NCBI GenBank assembly: GCA_001598975.1
Contig: BBXU01000028.1
Location: forward strand, 1 to 43,506
DNA length: 43,506 nucleotides
Reading direction: 5' to 3'
From: Parachlorella kessleri
Lineage: Eukaryota; Chlorophyta; Trebouxiophyceae; Chlorellales; Chlorellaceae
The notes under the pieces are model-generated. The model worked only from the letters and a program-made list of their open reading frames with translations, was not told the origin of the DNA and searched no databases. Both the position numbers and the translations under genes were made by a program. Of the stretch, positions 23,224 to 35,300 are shown in pieces (within the stretch, counting starts at the first letter, position 1; every line of letters begins with the position of its first letter).

Positions 23224-25744
23224 TCAATTCGAAGGTGCAAAAGCAAGACTGGCAACCGCAAAAATGACAAGGAGAGCAAGCAGGCTGCTGCCTCTCCACC
23301 AGCTGCTGCCAGGCGGTCGTCGGGGCCGGGCATGGCCTCTGTCAACAAACCATTGCACCACTGGCTTGAAAGGCAGCTGCTCAGGCTCGTACCCCAATTC
23401 CCGCCTGGCCTTGCTCATGGAAAAGTAGTGCGTCACACCTGAATGGGATGAACACATGACCGACCGCTCAGGCACCAATAAATTCTCACCCTTTACAAGG
23501 CTGCCACTTTCACAACGCACTTGCTCCCATGGGGCCAGGAGGCACTTCCAGCTCTTCAAGAAATGTGCAAACCGGCAGTAATAAAGACAGAGCTACCGCG
23601 CCGAAGACAGCCATGCTGTGCACACTTAGCAGGCTCTGCACCTGTTTTATAGACTTCAGCCCGTGTTAGCAGTGGCTGGAAGTTGTAGACGCGCCAGACT
23701 GCCGCGTGCAGCAGCTCTATGAGAAAGGCAGCATAAAACACCAGCCACAGGGGCAAGCGGAGCTTGGGCATGGGGTACCCCAGCCCCTCCACCAGCGGGC
23801 GGAAAAACTCAAAGTTGTTGATGGGGTTGTCATCTACAGCAACGCGTTGTCACAGTGTTGACCGGTACGTAAGGTATGTGTATAATGTTATGCATGCTGA
23901 AAAGCAGCAGACTAGACTAGAATAGGAAAGCAGCTGCTGGTGAACGCGGCGCAAATTGGAGGCAGGCAGAAAGAGCCTTCAGGTATGTGCCTGCTCAGGT
24001 GGTCTGCTTGCCTGAGATACAGTAAGCCTGGCCAGATGCTACAAAGCCCCGCTTTGCTGTCAATGCTTCCGCAGCTAGGATGTGTGCTGTAACCAGGTTG
24101 TTCACCTGCAACATACAAGCAGCCCTGGTTTGTAAACAGCACATGTATGCTGTGGCTCCGCTGGGTATGCAACAAAGCCAGGTAGCGATGTTCCTGTTGC
24201 ACCAAGTGTGTACGAGGGCAAGTTGCACTTGTGACCGTGTCAGTGCCGCCTATGAAAAACTGGCTGTGGCTACGCAGCTACATTGAAGCCCCGCTCACAT
24301 GCACAAAGTCCACCAGCGAGTTTGGGCTTCCATAGACGAATCTGAACAGTCCCATCTCCAACGCTCGTATGATGCGAGGGAGGTGCCGCTGCTCCCCAGG
24401 CCCATATATGCCTGCACTACAGACACAGCAGCCCCATGCTGACTATTACCATCTAGGGTTACCATATTGTCGTGCAGGCTGTCTGTAGAAGCAGACCTAA
24501 GAGAAGTGCACCCGCGGCGCCCAGCAGAAACTCTGAGGATCCAACCCAGGCAGGCCCGCAGTTGTGACACTGCTCTCTCGGGTAATCACACAGTGTATGA
24601 CTTTGGTAAGCACCAGCGGAATGGCCCTCCCAAGACTGACCGGCTGGCCGGATGGCGCAAGTGCGCAGGCAGCCGCTGGCCGGCGCTGCTAGAGGCCTGC
24701 TGTTGGCTCCCAGGACCACCTGCTCTGCCAGGGTCTTGGTGCGGGAGTAGCTGTCAGGGTGCCGATGCGCTGGGAAAAGCGGTAAAGTTTCATCCCCACA
24801 CGCAATCGCTTGGCCCCCAAACACTGCAGGCAGGAGATGTGAAGCCTGCCATTCTTAAACATAGTGAGCCGCATGCAGGCTTCCCCGTGCTCATGTGGTA
24901 GATCTAATCTCGTGCCAGGCGGCCAACATTGCAGCACAGTGCTGTCCTAGCTTGCAAGCAGGCAGAGTACCCTTGCAGGTTTGGCATCTCACTCCCGCAC
25001 CTGTGTTATAAGTTGAGGTATACACAAGGCGCCCCACGCCATAAAGGATACAGGCCTCAATAACATTCTGCGTACCTGCACATCATGCTTAGAGTGTTTG
25101 CACATGTCGGACATTATTTAAAAATAGGGGCCCCCTAGTTCCCGGGGATCATTCCATGCCGCAGATACCGTCACACCGCCTTTGGCTTCTTCACACGCCT
25201 ATTCTGGCACTCTAGCAAAAACCTACTTGCCTTGAACGTTTACCTCCTGTATGAGGCGATGCTGCAGGGACTGCCTCCCGCTCATGCCGTAGCTGGCAAC
25301 ATGAAACACAACCGCAGCGCCCTGGAAGCACCTCAGGGATTCCATGTGCCTCACGTCCCCCGCTGCCCACGTCACCACCCCCTCGGGCAGAGAGTCCAGG
25401 GGAGGGTTCAAGTCCATCAGTGTGACCTGGTAGCCCTTTCCCGCAAGGGCTAAACCCAAGCTGCAGCAAGGAAAACCAAGGGGTACTATCAACCTGCTTG
25501 GCCTTTTGACAGCAATATCTCTGGGGATGCCTAGAAGTGTAGCCACTGAAGGGTTACCTAGCCACAGCACTGGCACTGGGTAGCCAACAAGGACACGAGC
25601 ATGTCGGTGCATTTGATGAAGTTAACTGCCACACGGTTCGTACGCCTGGGCAAGGCGGCATGACATGACAATCGACAACAGGGTAGCTTTCGCTTACCGG
25701 TGCCCCACGTAGCCTGCTCCTCCAGTGACCACGACCCGACACAT
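23224..25744 (-). CDS. SDR42E-like 3-beta-hydroxysteroid dehydrogenase/isomerase family protein
   Basis: An extended short-chain dehydrogenase of the 3-beta-HSD family, closest in motifs to SDR42E, probably oxidising a sterol or related lipid with NAD(P). Eight exons on the minus strand (25744-25698, 25460-25231, 25075-25001, 24823-24641, 24411-24299, 24105-24012, 23833-23642, 23438-23224) close in frame at 382 aa. Residues 7-14 TGGAGYVG form the cofactor loop. The family hallmark SYGMSGRQSLQ follows, then VYTSTYNTVFGG, the catalytic YSRTK (Y143, K147), RPAGIYGPGEQRHLPRI, and DFVHVNNLVTAHILA. The C-terminus ends with a hydrophobic helix (LLALLVIFAVASLAFAP), a likely ER membrane anchor. Introns 2 and 6 use GC donors (25230 and 24011). 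It is divergent with TBCCD1. Exact substrate unknown. Confidence 0.9.
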
Positions 25745-26055
25745 GGCTCACGTACCATAGCTGCCTATTGGTGATGCGTAGGGTCTACATAGCAACTCTG
25801 AAGACAAGTCAACTTGGGGTGCCAGCCTGGACAAGCCTCCCGCCGGCAGCCTCCTTTCGACGAACTCTATCAAGTATGTAAATGCATCGCCAAAAACATC
25901 GGCTGTTGGAACAGCGTATCGAGTGCAGGGAGCTCATGTGATGCTGGCGCCGCTGGCGCAGGAAGCTCCACTTGATCGCAGGGGGCCCAGTGGGTCGTGA
26001 ATGCCGAGGTTACTGCTGATTGGGGGTTATAGTTGGAAACGGCGATAACGGAGTT
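25745..26055. promoter_or_regulatory. shared 5' intergenic region of SDR42E-like gene and TBCCD1
   Basis: This 311-bp gap lies between divergent start codons. No TATA box was noticed. It contains a local GC-rich stretch with GGCGCCGCTGGCGC near 25945. A bidirectional promoter is inferred from geometry. Confidence 0.45.
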
Positions 26056-29000
26056 ATGAGCTTGGAAGTGAGGAGCGAAGTCTTGGAGTATGGGTCACTT
26101 CCCTTGGCACCCTGGCTCACCCAGATAGACAGCCTGCAACAGATTCGAGGCCTTGTGATCCAGCTGTTGAAGTCGGCTTCTTACGATGATCAAGGCAGAG
26201 GTGAGCTTGCCCTCAGAGCAACCTAGGCATGCCTGCCTGCCTGCCTGGATGGATGGTAACCTGGCGCCGCTCACTGTAAGGCCTGGGATATCTGCAGGGT
26301 TTGTAACTCCCCAGGCTATTGCTGCTTCACTGGATACAAATGCCTCGCAAACCAAGGTGGGAGGACTTGTCAGGCTGCTAGTGGTCAGCCTTGCTTAGTC
26401 AGGCACACCTGCAGGACATGTTAACTGCGGGCTTCCAATTACTGGAGTGTTGATTGGTGCCTGGTAATTTGCATGGGAAACGCATCCCGCTACATGTGAA
26501 GCTCGGCTGGATTATTACCAGCATCCACAGCTGGTGGGTAGTTTGCTAGTTGTTTTCATGTCCGACTTGGAGACTTGCAGGCAGCATACCGGACCGTAGG
26601 GGCAGATTATGAGGTGTAGCCGAGTTGTGGGGTGCAGGTGTTGCTGGATCTTTTATGCTCCTTGGTTGAGCCAGCAGACCTGGTGCAGAGGCGGGAGGGT
26701 GAGTGTATATAGTGAAGTGCAGGGGTACAGTGTACTGTGTCCCTTCTACCAGCACTTTTTAATTGTCCGTCTGCTGTCGTAAAGGCCTCTGAAGGGACTA
26801 CGGAGGAAGCAGTGTATCTGGGTGTCCCAGTCTGTAGCCTTAGGCACCGTGTGACAGGAGGGTTCAACAACAACGTCCTGCCTTGTGCACCGTGTAAAAT
26901 AGCAGCATGCCGTCATGGAAGCGGTCACCCTGGTGGCATCACACCTGCCGCCGCTGCGAACCACAACTACCGCCACAGAAGCCGCAAGTGCACCAGTGTG
27001 GTGCAGATATATTGGCACAGCCCACTGGATCATGACAGTCGCCGCTCTCCTCCCCCGTCCCCGTGCAGGCGACCAGGAGGTTGGCTGTGTGGAGGTGTAC
27101 AGCCTGGGCTTGTACCTAGTGGCGCAGTTCTACCTGCGGGAGGCCCACAAGGCGGACACCGCGGACATGTGGCCCTCGGAGCTGTTCAGCATGCAGCAGG
27201 AACCGTCGTCGCCCATGCACATGACGACGAGGGCCTGGGGCAAGGGGGACGCATGTGAGTGACCCTGGCTGGTGGGTGGGGCGCAAGTACGACGGAAAGT
27301 GATGGTGCTTGGCTGCAGGTAGCAGCTTTACGGCGAGGTGTGGGAGGGCGAGTCGTCTTCCAGTAGTCTGCAGTGCACTTGGCCCCAACTTGGTATGTCT
27401 GACCAGTGCTTGACCAATGCCTTAGGTATGCGTTTGGAAGCCTGACTGTCACTGGCGTGGTCACAAGCTCAGGGCGGCGCATGACATCCCCTGCTGCTGC
27501 AGCCGTGAGCCACCGCGCCCACGTGCCCATGATGCGGCAGCACCTCCAGGAGCACCTGACCCTCCAGGAGGCGCTCCTACAAGGCTTCTCTGGCTTCTTG
27601 GCACGCCATGCCCAGGCGCTTGTTGGCCTTGTGCTCAACCCTGCCCCGTCGCTTGCAAGCCCACCACAAGCAACCACGGCGCTTGCGGGGCCGCCGTCCC
27701 CAGCCAGCCCCCTGCAGCCACAGCAGCAGCAGCAGCATGCTCAGCACGGGCAGCAGTCTCCGCTGCACCCGCGGCAGCCGCCGGCGTCGCCGCGGCAGCA
27801 GCAGCTCCAGCAGCTAGGGGCGGGGGCGGAGGACCCAGCCTCCCCTGTGTCCGCAGCTGAGCTAGACCGGTTGGGATTCCTGCTGCGGTCGCAGCTGGGC
27901 CGGGGGGGCTCCCTCGAGCTGGCTCGGCGGCTAGAGGGAGGTAGCCCCATGGATGTGTGTTGCACGCCCTTCACAGGTAGGTGAGGAGTTCCATGCACCC
28001 CTTCAGCAGTGAGGAATGGAGGCTGGGTATGGGAGCGGCTGATGGTAGAGAGCTGGGCTAATCTGCAGACATTTGCTTTGAGACCTTGCAAAGAAAGTGC
28101 TCAACCAACATGCAGCCTGTCTGTCGCGTCTGTCTTTAACTGGGGATTCCCGATGTGACACTCACACCTGATTGCTACTGCTGCTGCTGCTGCTGCTGCC
28201 GGCGTTTGGTACAGAGTTTAGTGGAGCGCGGCTTAGCGAAACCTCCCCCTTCTTTGATGGCGAGGCGGCTTCCGGCACAGTGCCATTAGGGGATGTGGCG
28301 TCCTGGTTATCCGACTCGCTGCGACAACAAGAAGGTGACGCTGGCGGCAGCAGTAGCATGATGATGTCAGGTGAGGCCACAGCCGGGCCTGCGGCTTGGC
28401 TGCTGGGGCGCAATGCCATCTTGCATTCCACTTGTTGTTTGTGACAGCCTCCCACCTTCATCCAGCTTCTGTGCTATGCCACTGTGTAGTCCTGTGCACG
28501 TGTAATGGCAAGGTGCTTTCCTTTCGACCACGTAAAAAAAAACCATGCTGGCTGAGACGGCAACAACTCCCCCACCCTGCCTCGCCCTGCCCGGCCGCTC
28601 ACTCCCATGCAGACGCGGTGCCTGGCAGCAGCCCTCCCGCCCCACCCCCAGGTGCCACCTCCATGTTCAACCAGCTAGTGGGCAACGTCAGCAGCGGCCT
28701 GGGGCTGCCCACCGACATCCAGGCGCTCAGCAAGGGCACGGTGGTGCGAGGGGAGGGGGACCTCCCCTCCGGCACGCTGCGCATCATCAACTGCCACGAC
28801 GCGGTGGTCTATGCGCTGGCACCGCTGCAGTACTGCCTGGTGTCGGCATGCAGCGACTGCGTCATCGTGGTGGGGGCGGTGGGCAGGGCCATCCGAGTGG
28901 AGCGGTGCGAGCGGGTGCAGGTGAGGGAGGCTGCCATATCTACAGCTACTACAGCAGCTAGTATCGGGAGCTAGTGGAACACCCTGCACTTGTAGGTTTC

Positions 29001-30887
29001 AGGGAAAGCTGCTTATGCCGTTCCCGCTGGTGGTGGTGTTGCGCTGTGTGGCTTTTTTCAGTCATGCTTGGAGGCCTACGGGCTGGGGCCAAGGCTGGGA
29101 GGTGTGGTGGCATGGGTGCCTCACGAGGCAAGTAAGCTTCTGTGAAGGAGGGCTTACCAATGCGTGAATCAGCCATATCCGTGCCCAGCAGCCCCACCTG
29201 ATTCCCATGATTTGTGTAATACAGTCCTGGATGGCAATCGCCGATGGAGGCAGCTGCTGGTCAAGGCGACTGAAGCCAAGGCAGCCGAGGGGAGGCAGCA
29301 GGTTCCCTGGGGTTGTGGAGAAGGAGGCCGCACCATGGAAGAGCCCTTGCTGCTGCCCTTCTCTGCAGGTCATTGTGGCCGCTCGCAGCCTGACCATCAA
29401 CACCTGCCACGACTGCATCTTCTATCTAGGGGTCAACCAGCGGCCAGTGGTCCTGGGGGACAACCGCTTCCTGCAGCTAGCGCCCTACAATGCCGGCTAC
29501 GAGCGGCTCCCCGAGCATATGGCCCTGGCAGGCGTCAGGCCAGCGCCCAACCTGTGGGACTGGCCGCTCAGCCTGCAGCCGGACCATCGCAAGCACCACC
29601 ACGAGCAGCTGCATGAGACCAGCAGCAGCGCGGCCGCGACGCCCTCACCGCCGCATGGGCTGGGGTCGCTTGCGGCGGCGGCATCAGGACAGCAGCAGCA
29701 GCAAGGCACGCCGGCAGTGGACGGGGGCCCTAGTCCCATGGTTGTTAGCAGCAGCGGAGGTGGAGGTGGCGGCGGGGGGGAGGCGTGGGCTGGTGGCATG
29801 CCAATGCCAGAGTCGCCCACTGCAGCAGCCGCCTCTTCGACACCCCCAAACATGAAAGCCTTTGGTGGATCCCCCAGCCTCAGCGAAGCGGCCGGCGAAG
29901 AGCCCCTGGCCTCGTCGCCCGTGCTTGGCACCCCTGCGTCGGTGACGCTGCTGCCGCCGGGCAAGCTGCTGCCCTTCTTAGTGCCATTCGTGGGCGGGTC
30001 GGGGCCCATGTGCGGGGGGCCCGCCAAGGTTACCATCAACATCAGGTGCGCATCATGTCCACTTGCAGACTGAAGCTGCAGCGATTGGCGGCATGGAAAG
30101 GTGCTTGCCAGGGTGGCGGCTACCAGGTTGATGAGGGGTTCACCCTGTCGGAGGTGAAGCACCACAGACCCTTGCGGATTGGCCTCTTGGGTGACATAGG
30201 AGTTCGGAACAGCATGTAGATGTGGTGCAGGAAGAGGCTGCCTGCCGCATCTGACCCCTTTTAGGGCCGCCCTGGGCATGTTCCTAGGCTCGCGTCCCCT
30301 ATCATGCATCTTCGCAGCCTCACTGCCGCTATCCTTGTGCAGGGCCTCCTCAGATAGCCTGGCAGGCTTCATGTCTATGCCCGACGGCAGCACCACCTTC
30401 CCCTCCAGCCCATTTGCGCTGCCGCCCGCCTATGTGTCCGCATGGGAGTGCAAGATGAAGAGCGCAGCGGAGGTCCGCGCGGCAGTCAAGTCGGTGAGCA
30501 GTAGGGGCTGGCTCCTTAATTGCCCCCTGGGCTCCCGTCGTGTGTTGGCCAACCGTAGTTATGGGACAGGGTGCTTGGGGACCGACTGAAAGGGCGCAAC
30601 CACACCATTTGGGCCCAACCGTAACGGCGGCCGCACTGCTCCCTTGTGTACATGCCTTGGGTCTGCTCTACCATCTTCTCCCCTCCAACGTCTTCGTCCT
30701 CAATTTTAAGGCGTTGCTCCCTTGCTCTCAGGCTAACTTGGACGATACCAAGAAGCGTGAGTTGATGTCGGCCATCCAGAACCACTTCAAGGACTGGCTG
30801 CAGCAGACAGGCGGGATGCGGCAGGTGTATGACCTTGCTCGTATGGAGCGGGAGGAAAACAACTCCCAAATGATGACAGGGCTTTGA
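26056..30887 (+). CDS. TBCCD1: TBCC domain-containing protein 1 (TBCCD1; Chlamydomonas ASQ2 type)
   Basis: TBCCD1 is related to tubulin cofactor C. It localises to centrosomes or basal bodies and is needed for centriole positioning; the Chlamydomonas gene is ASQ2. Exons 26056-26200, 26298-26356, 26638-26698, 27069-27254, 27473-27976, 28215-28370, 28613-28920, 29369-30045, 30343-30493 and 30732-30887 close in frame at 800 aa; human TBCCD1 is 557. The core beta-helix part reads TLRIINCHDAVVYALAPLQY, CSDCVIVVGAVGRAIRVERC, SLTINTCHDCIFYLGVNQRP and LPEHMALAGVRPAPNLWDWP. The C-terminus (LPPAYVSAWECKMKSA, FKDWLQQTG) also matches. The extra length is Gln/Pro/Ser/Gly-rich sequence in exons 5 and 8. 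A possible 33-nt exon at 26581-26613 keeps frame but would need a 24-nt intron, so I leave it out. The start is the first in-frame ATG. Confidence 0.9.
28178..28198 (+). repeat. (CTG)7 microsatellite next to a TBCCD1 splice acceptor
   Basis: Seven uninterrupted CTG units end 16 nt before the proposed acceptor (AG at 28213-28214) of a TBCCD1 exon. The repeat sits where a pyrimidine tract is normally found. It is treated as intronic because the exon frame closes without it. Confidence 0.8.
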
Positions 30888-31285
30888 AGGCGGGCCGCGG
30901 CCTGCCAACTCCCGAGCCAGGCACGACTTGCTTGTTGTTTGTACAGCAGCAGCTCTCGTCAAGAGGGTCGTAAGGGCATGTGCCTCCTGCTGTACTTGTC
31001 ATTCGTTGTTGTACCTTGCCTTGTTGTGTCATTGAGTGTGCAAGGCCTGTTTCTCTCGTCTGTGCATGGCATGCAGGTCGTCCATGGCTGGGCGGGCTGC
31101 CTGGGGTGTTGTGTGGTGGGTACTCACTAGAGGCTGGGGTTATAATGCTGGGGAGTTCAACTGTGTCACTAGGTGCTTTGCTGTGTCCCAGGTCTTGTGC
31201 CCTAGTTACCATATAAGTCTGTGGACCACAGCTGCGGTTCATGGGTCGTTGCACGTCACTGTGCTCCCACGGTCGTGCCAACAGC

Positions 31286-31290
31286 TGTAA
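31286..31290 (+). terminator. candidate polyadenylation signal for TBCCD1
   Basis: A TGTAA motif about 400 nt beyond the TBCCD1 stop, the first good candidate on the sense strand. Confidence 0.45.
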
Positions 31291-32238
31291 ACAAGGGAGA
31301 CATTGCTCAGCGGCTGTGTGTGATCAGATGGAAGGTATGGCATACATCCAGTCCGTCCAACAGGGTTGCCTTTTACGGGACTATACCTATATTTATACAT
31401 CCAGCAATCTAGCTGTATGGTGGGCATAGAGCTCTGCCAGGGTCGTTGCGGGCACGGAAAGGAAGCCCTGCGTGACTAGGCGGCACCGGGAGGGGACCCT
31501 GCCGAACGCAGGACAGCTTCCAGCCGGCCTGTTTGGCGGACTTGTAAGAAAGCAAACTTCCCAGGTAAGCCTCCCCTAGCTCGACAGCAGCTTGTGGTGC
31601 GTCCTCCAACCCCCCAAGCCTCTGTGACACGTTCTAGCCCAGGCGTCAGGTACAAGGGCACGCAACCCCCCTCGACCCAGGCCTGCCAGGAGGCCAGTGG
31701 CAGCCATTCACAGTTGTCACAGGCGGCCTTCCTACCTGGCACGACAGCCTACTAGTCACCAGTAGTCTGATCTGCCTGGGTTCTTGCAAGCCCTCCTGCA
31801 AGTTTGTTTCAAACCCCATGCACATACATGTGCATACAGAGAGCAGCCCAGGGTTGCCCGGACACTTTTGAAGCTATGGGTGGAACTCCGTCTGAGTGCA
31901 GTATCCTTGCACACCGGTGTGGAAGAAAATTGTGAACCACCCAGCGCGAGTCCCCGCGCACGCTGCGCTGCCGACCTTTCGCGAACAGCACTAGTGCATG
32001 CCTGCACGCTTGCCAGCGCATTCACTGGTAGCAGCCGCCACTTGTCTCCTGAGGAAATACGGCACCAACACTGCTGCCGGAGTGATCAACCCAATAGCCG
32101 TCGTTGTTTAGCGTCGTTACTTGAAGCTCGCATCACCCCTTGCCAAGACCTGATGGTGCAACCGAGCACCAACCCTAACAAATGATAGAGGCGGCCCGGC
32201 TTCCTGGCCCTAAATCGCCCTACTTAACCCCGCCAAGT

Positions 32239-32244
32239 CACGTG
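32239..32244. promoter_or_regulatory. G-box-like CACGTG upstream of the H+-ATPase
   Basis: CACGTG lies 122 bp before the H+-ATPase start codon; a second copy is in intron 1 (32599-32604). G-boxes bind plant bHLH and bZIP factors. A six-base motif can occur by chance, so this is only a candidate. Confidence 0.25.
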
Positions 32245-32365
32245 TCGCAGCGGGAAGGCTGTCGCCTGTTTTCGTTGTTTGGAGAACTAGGCCTCTCTAC
32301 GCGTAGCTACGGCCGCCAGGACTTGGAGCTTACGCAGAGTTTCCGCTTGGTTATACGATACAAGT

Positions 32366-35300
32366 ATGGCAGCTGACGTTGAAATGCAGCAACAGCCGCC
32401 AGAGGAGGCACCTATAAAGGAGGCGAAAGAAATAGACGGGGGTAGCGAATCTGGGGACCACTCAGATGGCCGCAAAGGGGATGATTGGCACTACTCGAAC
32501 GGCCTGACCACTGCAGGTAGGCGCCGTTAGCCTGCAATCGGCTTGTTACCGTAGCTCCTGAGAGTCAGAGTCAGAGAGGGCAAAAGGCCCCGTTTTGGCA
32601 CGTGATCAAGCGGTCCTCAAGCCTGCCAGTGCCATCACCGGCTTAGCGGCCTAGGTCAATTTACCTGGTGGGCGCTTTAATTTGGGGTTGGGTTGCGGGT
32701 CGCTAACTTGCCGGCCACACTGTCCTGCAGAGGCGGAGAAGCTTTTGGCTGAGCATGGCCGGAACGAGCTGCCTGAAAAGACGACCCCCAAGTGTGTACT
32801 TTGGGGCCTGCACTTTGTCGCTTGTTGCCGCCCGCCTCACTTGGCTGCTGCTTTCTGCAGTGCTTGCAGTTAGCCCAGTCTGACTGGTACGTGCTCCTCC
32901 TAACTTCGAATTGACTTGGTTTCCTGCAGGTGGGTCGTCTATCTGAACCAGGTGAGCCTGCACGCACCAGGGGGACGTTGTGAATGCCCGCGTGCGCTGG
33001 TAGTGTGGCTAGAACTGTGTTTCAAAACAGTTGTGACAGCCTCACCACCTCGGCAGGGTGACTGTGAGTCTGTGTGTTCTTATAATAAACTGAGCAACCT
33101 GATGTCTCTGGGGCCACTTGCTCAGATGCCAATCAAGAACACCTCCTGTGTCGTGCTCTGCAGCTATGGGGTCCTATGCCCATCATGATTTGTGAGTGCC
33201 CGGGGCTTGATAACTTGAGAAAGATCCTTCCCATCGCACACACACTACCAGCCAGCCTGTATTGCTGGGTGGTGTCTCTGTGTTGTGACATTGTGCCAGC
33301 CTGGACGCCTGCCTGTTGGTGGCAAGGCCTGCCCACAGATGTATAATGGTAGCGCTTGCAACCTCTTTGGCGGAGTTAAGCCAGCGGCTGAGTCAGCGAT
33401 GGCTGTCCTTGCAGGGATTGCTATTGTCATCGAGTTTGCGATCCAGGTAAGGTTTCAATTTGTGCTTCAGCTTTGGCACGCGGGCCTTCACCAACCTACC
33501 CTGTCTTGCACATTGTGCGGCTACGACATAACAAGCCACATCATTCTTATGGTTACTTTACTGCCTTGCTTGTCAGCCAAAGTCTGCCAAGCTGGTGTGT
33601 GCAGAACTACATCGACGGAGGTATCCTGCTCGGCATCCAGTTTGGCAATGCAACCCTGGGCTGGTATGAGACGACCAAGGCAGCAGGTGTGGCGGCTGTC
33701 CCGACATACAAACTGTTCATCTTTATGTCGCTTTGTTATTAACATGTGTCCTCAAAAATAAACTGGCTGACATCATCAATATACCGTTTGCTACGGATGG
33801 TGGATGGCCAGTGTGCTCTGCACTATATTTGCCAAAAGGTAGCGGGCAGTGCCAGCAGAGAGGAGGTAGGGCGTACTGGACTGACAGGTTTTGTTTGAGG
33901 GTGGCAGTTGAGGTGCTTAAGACCAGCAGATGGAGTGTTAGCCTTTTGATGTCATGTCTGCTTCCTTACCCATCGTTCTGCAGACGCTGTGGCTGCTCTG
34001 AAGGCGTCCCTAAAGCCAGTGGCGGTGGTGAAGCGTGACGACAAGTGGTGCCAGATGGATGCCACCCTGCTGGTTCCTGGCGACCTGGTATTACTGGCAG
34101 CCGGTGCGGCTGTGCCTGCTGACTGTGTGGTGAGTAGTTACGGTCGACGGGCAGTGCGGTTGGGTGACTCTTGAGACAATGGGGCACCCTAGGTGGGAGG
34201 AGTACCACGCTAGTGCCTATTGACAACTCGCGTGCTTGGGCATTGAGAGCCTGACGAGTGTTGCATGCCACCGTTGCTTCCTCTAATTCCCACTGGTCAG
34301 CTTTGTTTCAGTTTGCGTCAGGCTTTAATATTGGCATCGGTTATCTGTTCTGTTGGCAGGTCAACGAAGGGCGAATTGAGGTGGACCAGGCAGCACTGAC
34401 TGGGGAGTCCCTGCCAGTCACTATGTATAAGGGTGATGGCGCCAAGATGGGTTCAACTGTCACTCGTGGCGAGGTCGAGGCCACTGTAGAATTCACTGGC
34501 GCCCAGACCTTCTTCGGAAAGACCGCCACGCTGCTGCAAAGTGTGGATGGTCTTGGCAATCTGCAAAAGATCTTGCTGAAGGTGCGAAGCCGAGTGTCAC
34601 ATCATGCCAGCAGGGCAGCTGCTTGCTGCTCAAGGGTTGTTTGTTTGTTTGTAGTAGCTGGCGCAAGGCCAGGAAGGCTGTGTGCATTACGTTGCCAATG
34701 CGGGCCAATGGCATCAGCCCTGGTATACGTGCAGTTTCAGCCCCCGCTGGCACAGCAAGTGTGCTGGTGGATTGGCTCAAATGCATGCCTTCTCTCAACC
34801 TTCGTGCAGATCATGTTTGTGCTGGTTTCCATGTCCCTGGTGCTTTGTGGTGCCGCACTCATCTACCTGCTGGCCCGTGGCGAGAACTTCAAACACGCCC
34901 TCAGCTTTACCATTGTGCTGCTGGTGAGTCGCTGTCGTCAGAGCCGTGCTGCTACCTGGGCGGCTAGCAATGTGGCTGTGACGCCCCAAACATGAGCCCT
35001 TTTTGTGAACCTCGGAGCCTTACAGCCTGCGTGTTGTGAAGCCTGGACCCAGCCAGGGATCATTCCTATCGAGCACATTGTGGGTGCTGCCATGCAGGTG
35101 GCCTCCATCCCCATTGCCATAGAGATTGTTTGCACCACCACCTTGGCGCTCGGCTCCCGCCAGCTCTCTGTGCACGGCGCGATTGTGACCCGCCTCCAGG
35201 TATGACGCTTTGGAGCAGGGGCGTGACTTTGACAGGCTGCGCCATACGGAAGGGCCTGCTAGTCGGCACTCCCGACAAGCAGCAGAGTGACAAGGGCTTG

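Larger units (their letters stand above)
30888..32365. other. intergenic region between TBCCD1 and the H+-ATPase
   Basis: About 1.48 kb. The first 400 bp is the probable TBCCD1 3' UTR, ending near a TGTAA at 31286-31290. The remainder should include the H+-ATPase promoter and 5' UTR. Several minus-strand open frames exist here (31409-32025), but none has an ATG that fits or a family match. Confidence 0.45.

Noticed and set aside
26226..26255. Short TGCC/TGGA simple repeat
   Set aside because: It is a brief intronic microsatellite with three to four units and nothing to suggest function.
26581..26637. 33-nt TBCCD1 mini-exon followed by a 24-nt intron
   Set aside because: The frame is kept, but a 24-nt intron is below the usual splicing limit, and the protein is complete without it. 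Transcript data would decide.
28172..28214. Open frame starting with eight Leu codons, resembling a signal peptide
   Set aside because: It is a translated CTG microsatellite. The TBCCD1 frame closes with an acceptor after it, so the repeat is intronic.
31409..32025. Minus-strand open frames, one resembling a transit peptide (ALASVQACTSAVRERSAAQ, ending SVRA)
   Set aside because: The frame begins at a GTG, with no in-frame ATG in reach. Downstream open segments do not join to a recognisable protein, and other frames in the same stretch are equally open.
34258..34995. 245-codon uninterrupted frame in the H+-ATPase region
   Set aside because: It reads through introns that carry good GT-AG sites; only 34360-34581 and 34810-34923 match the pump family.
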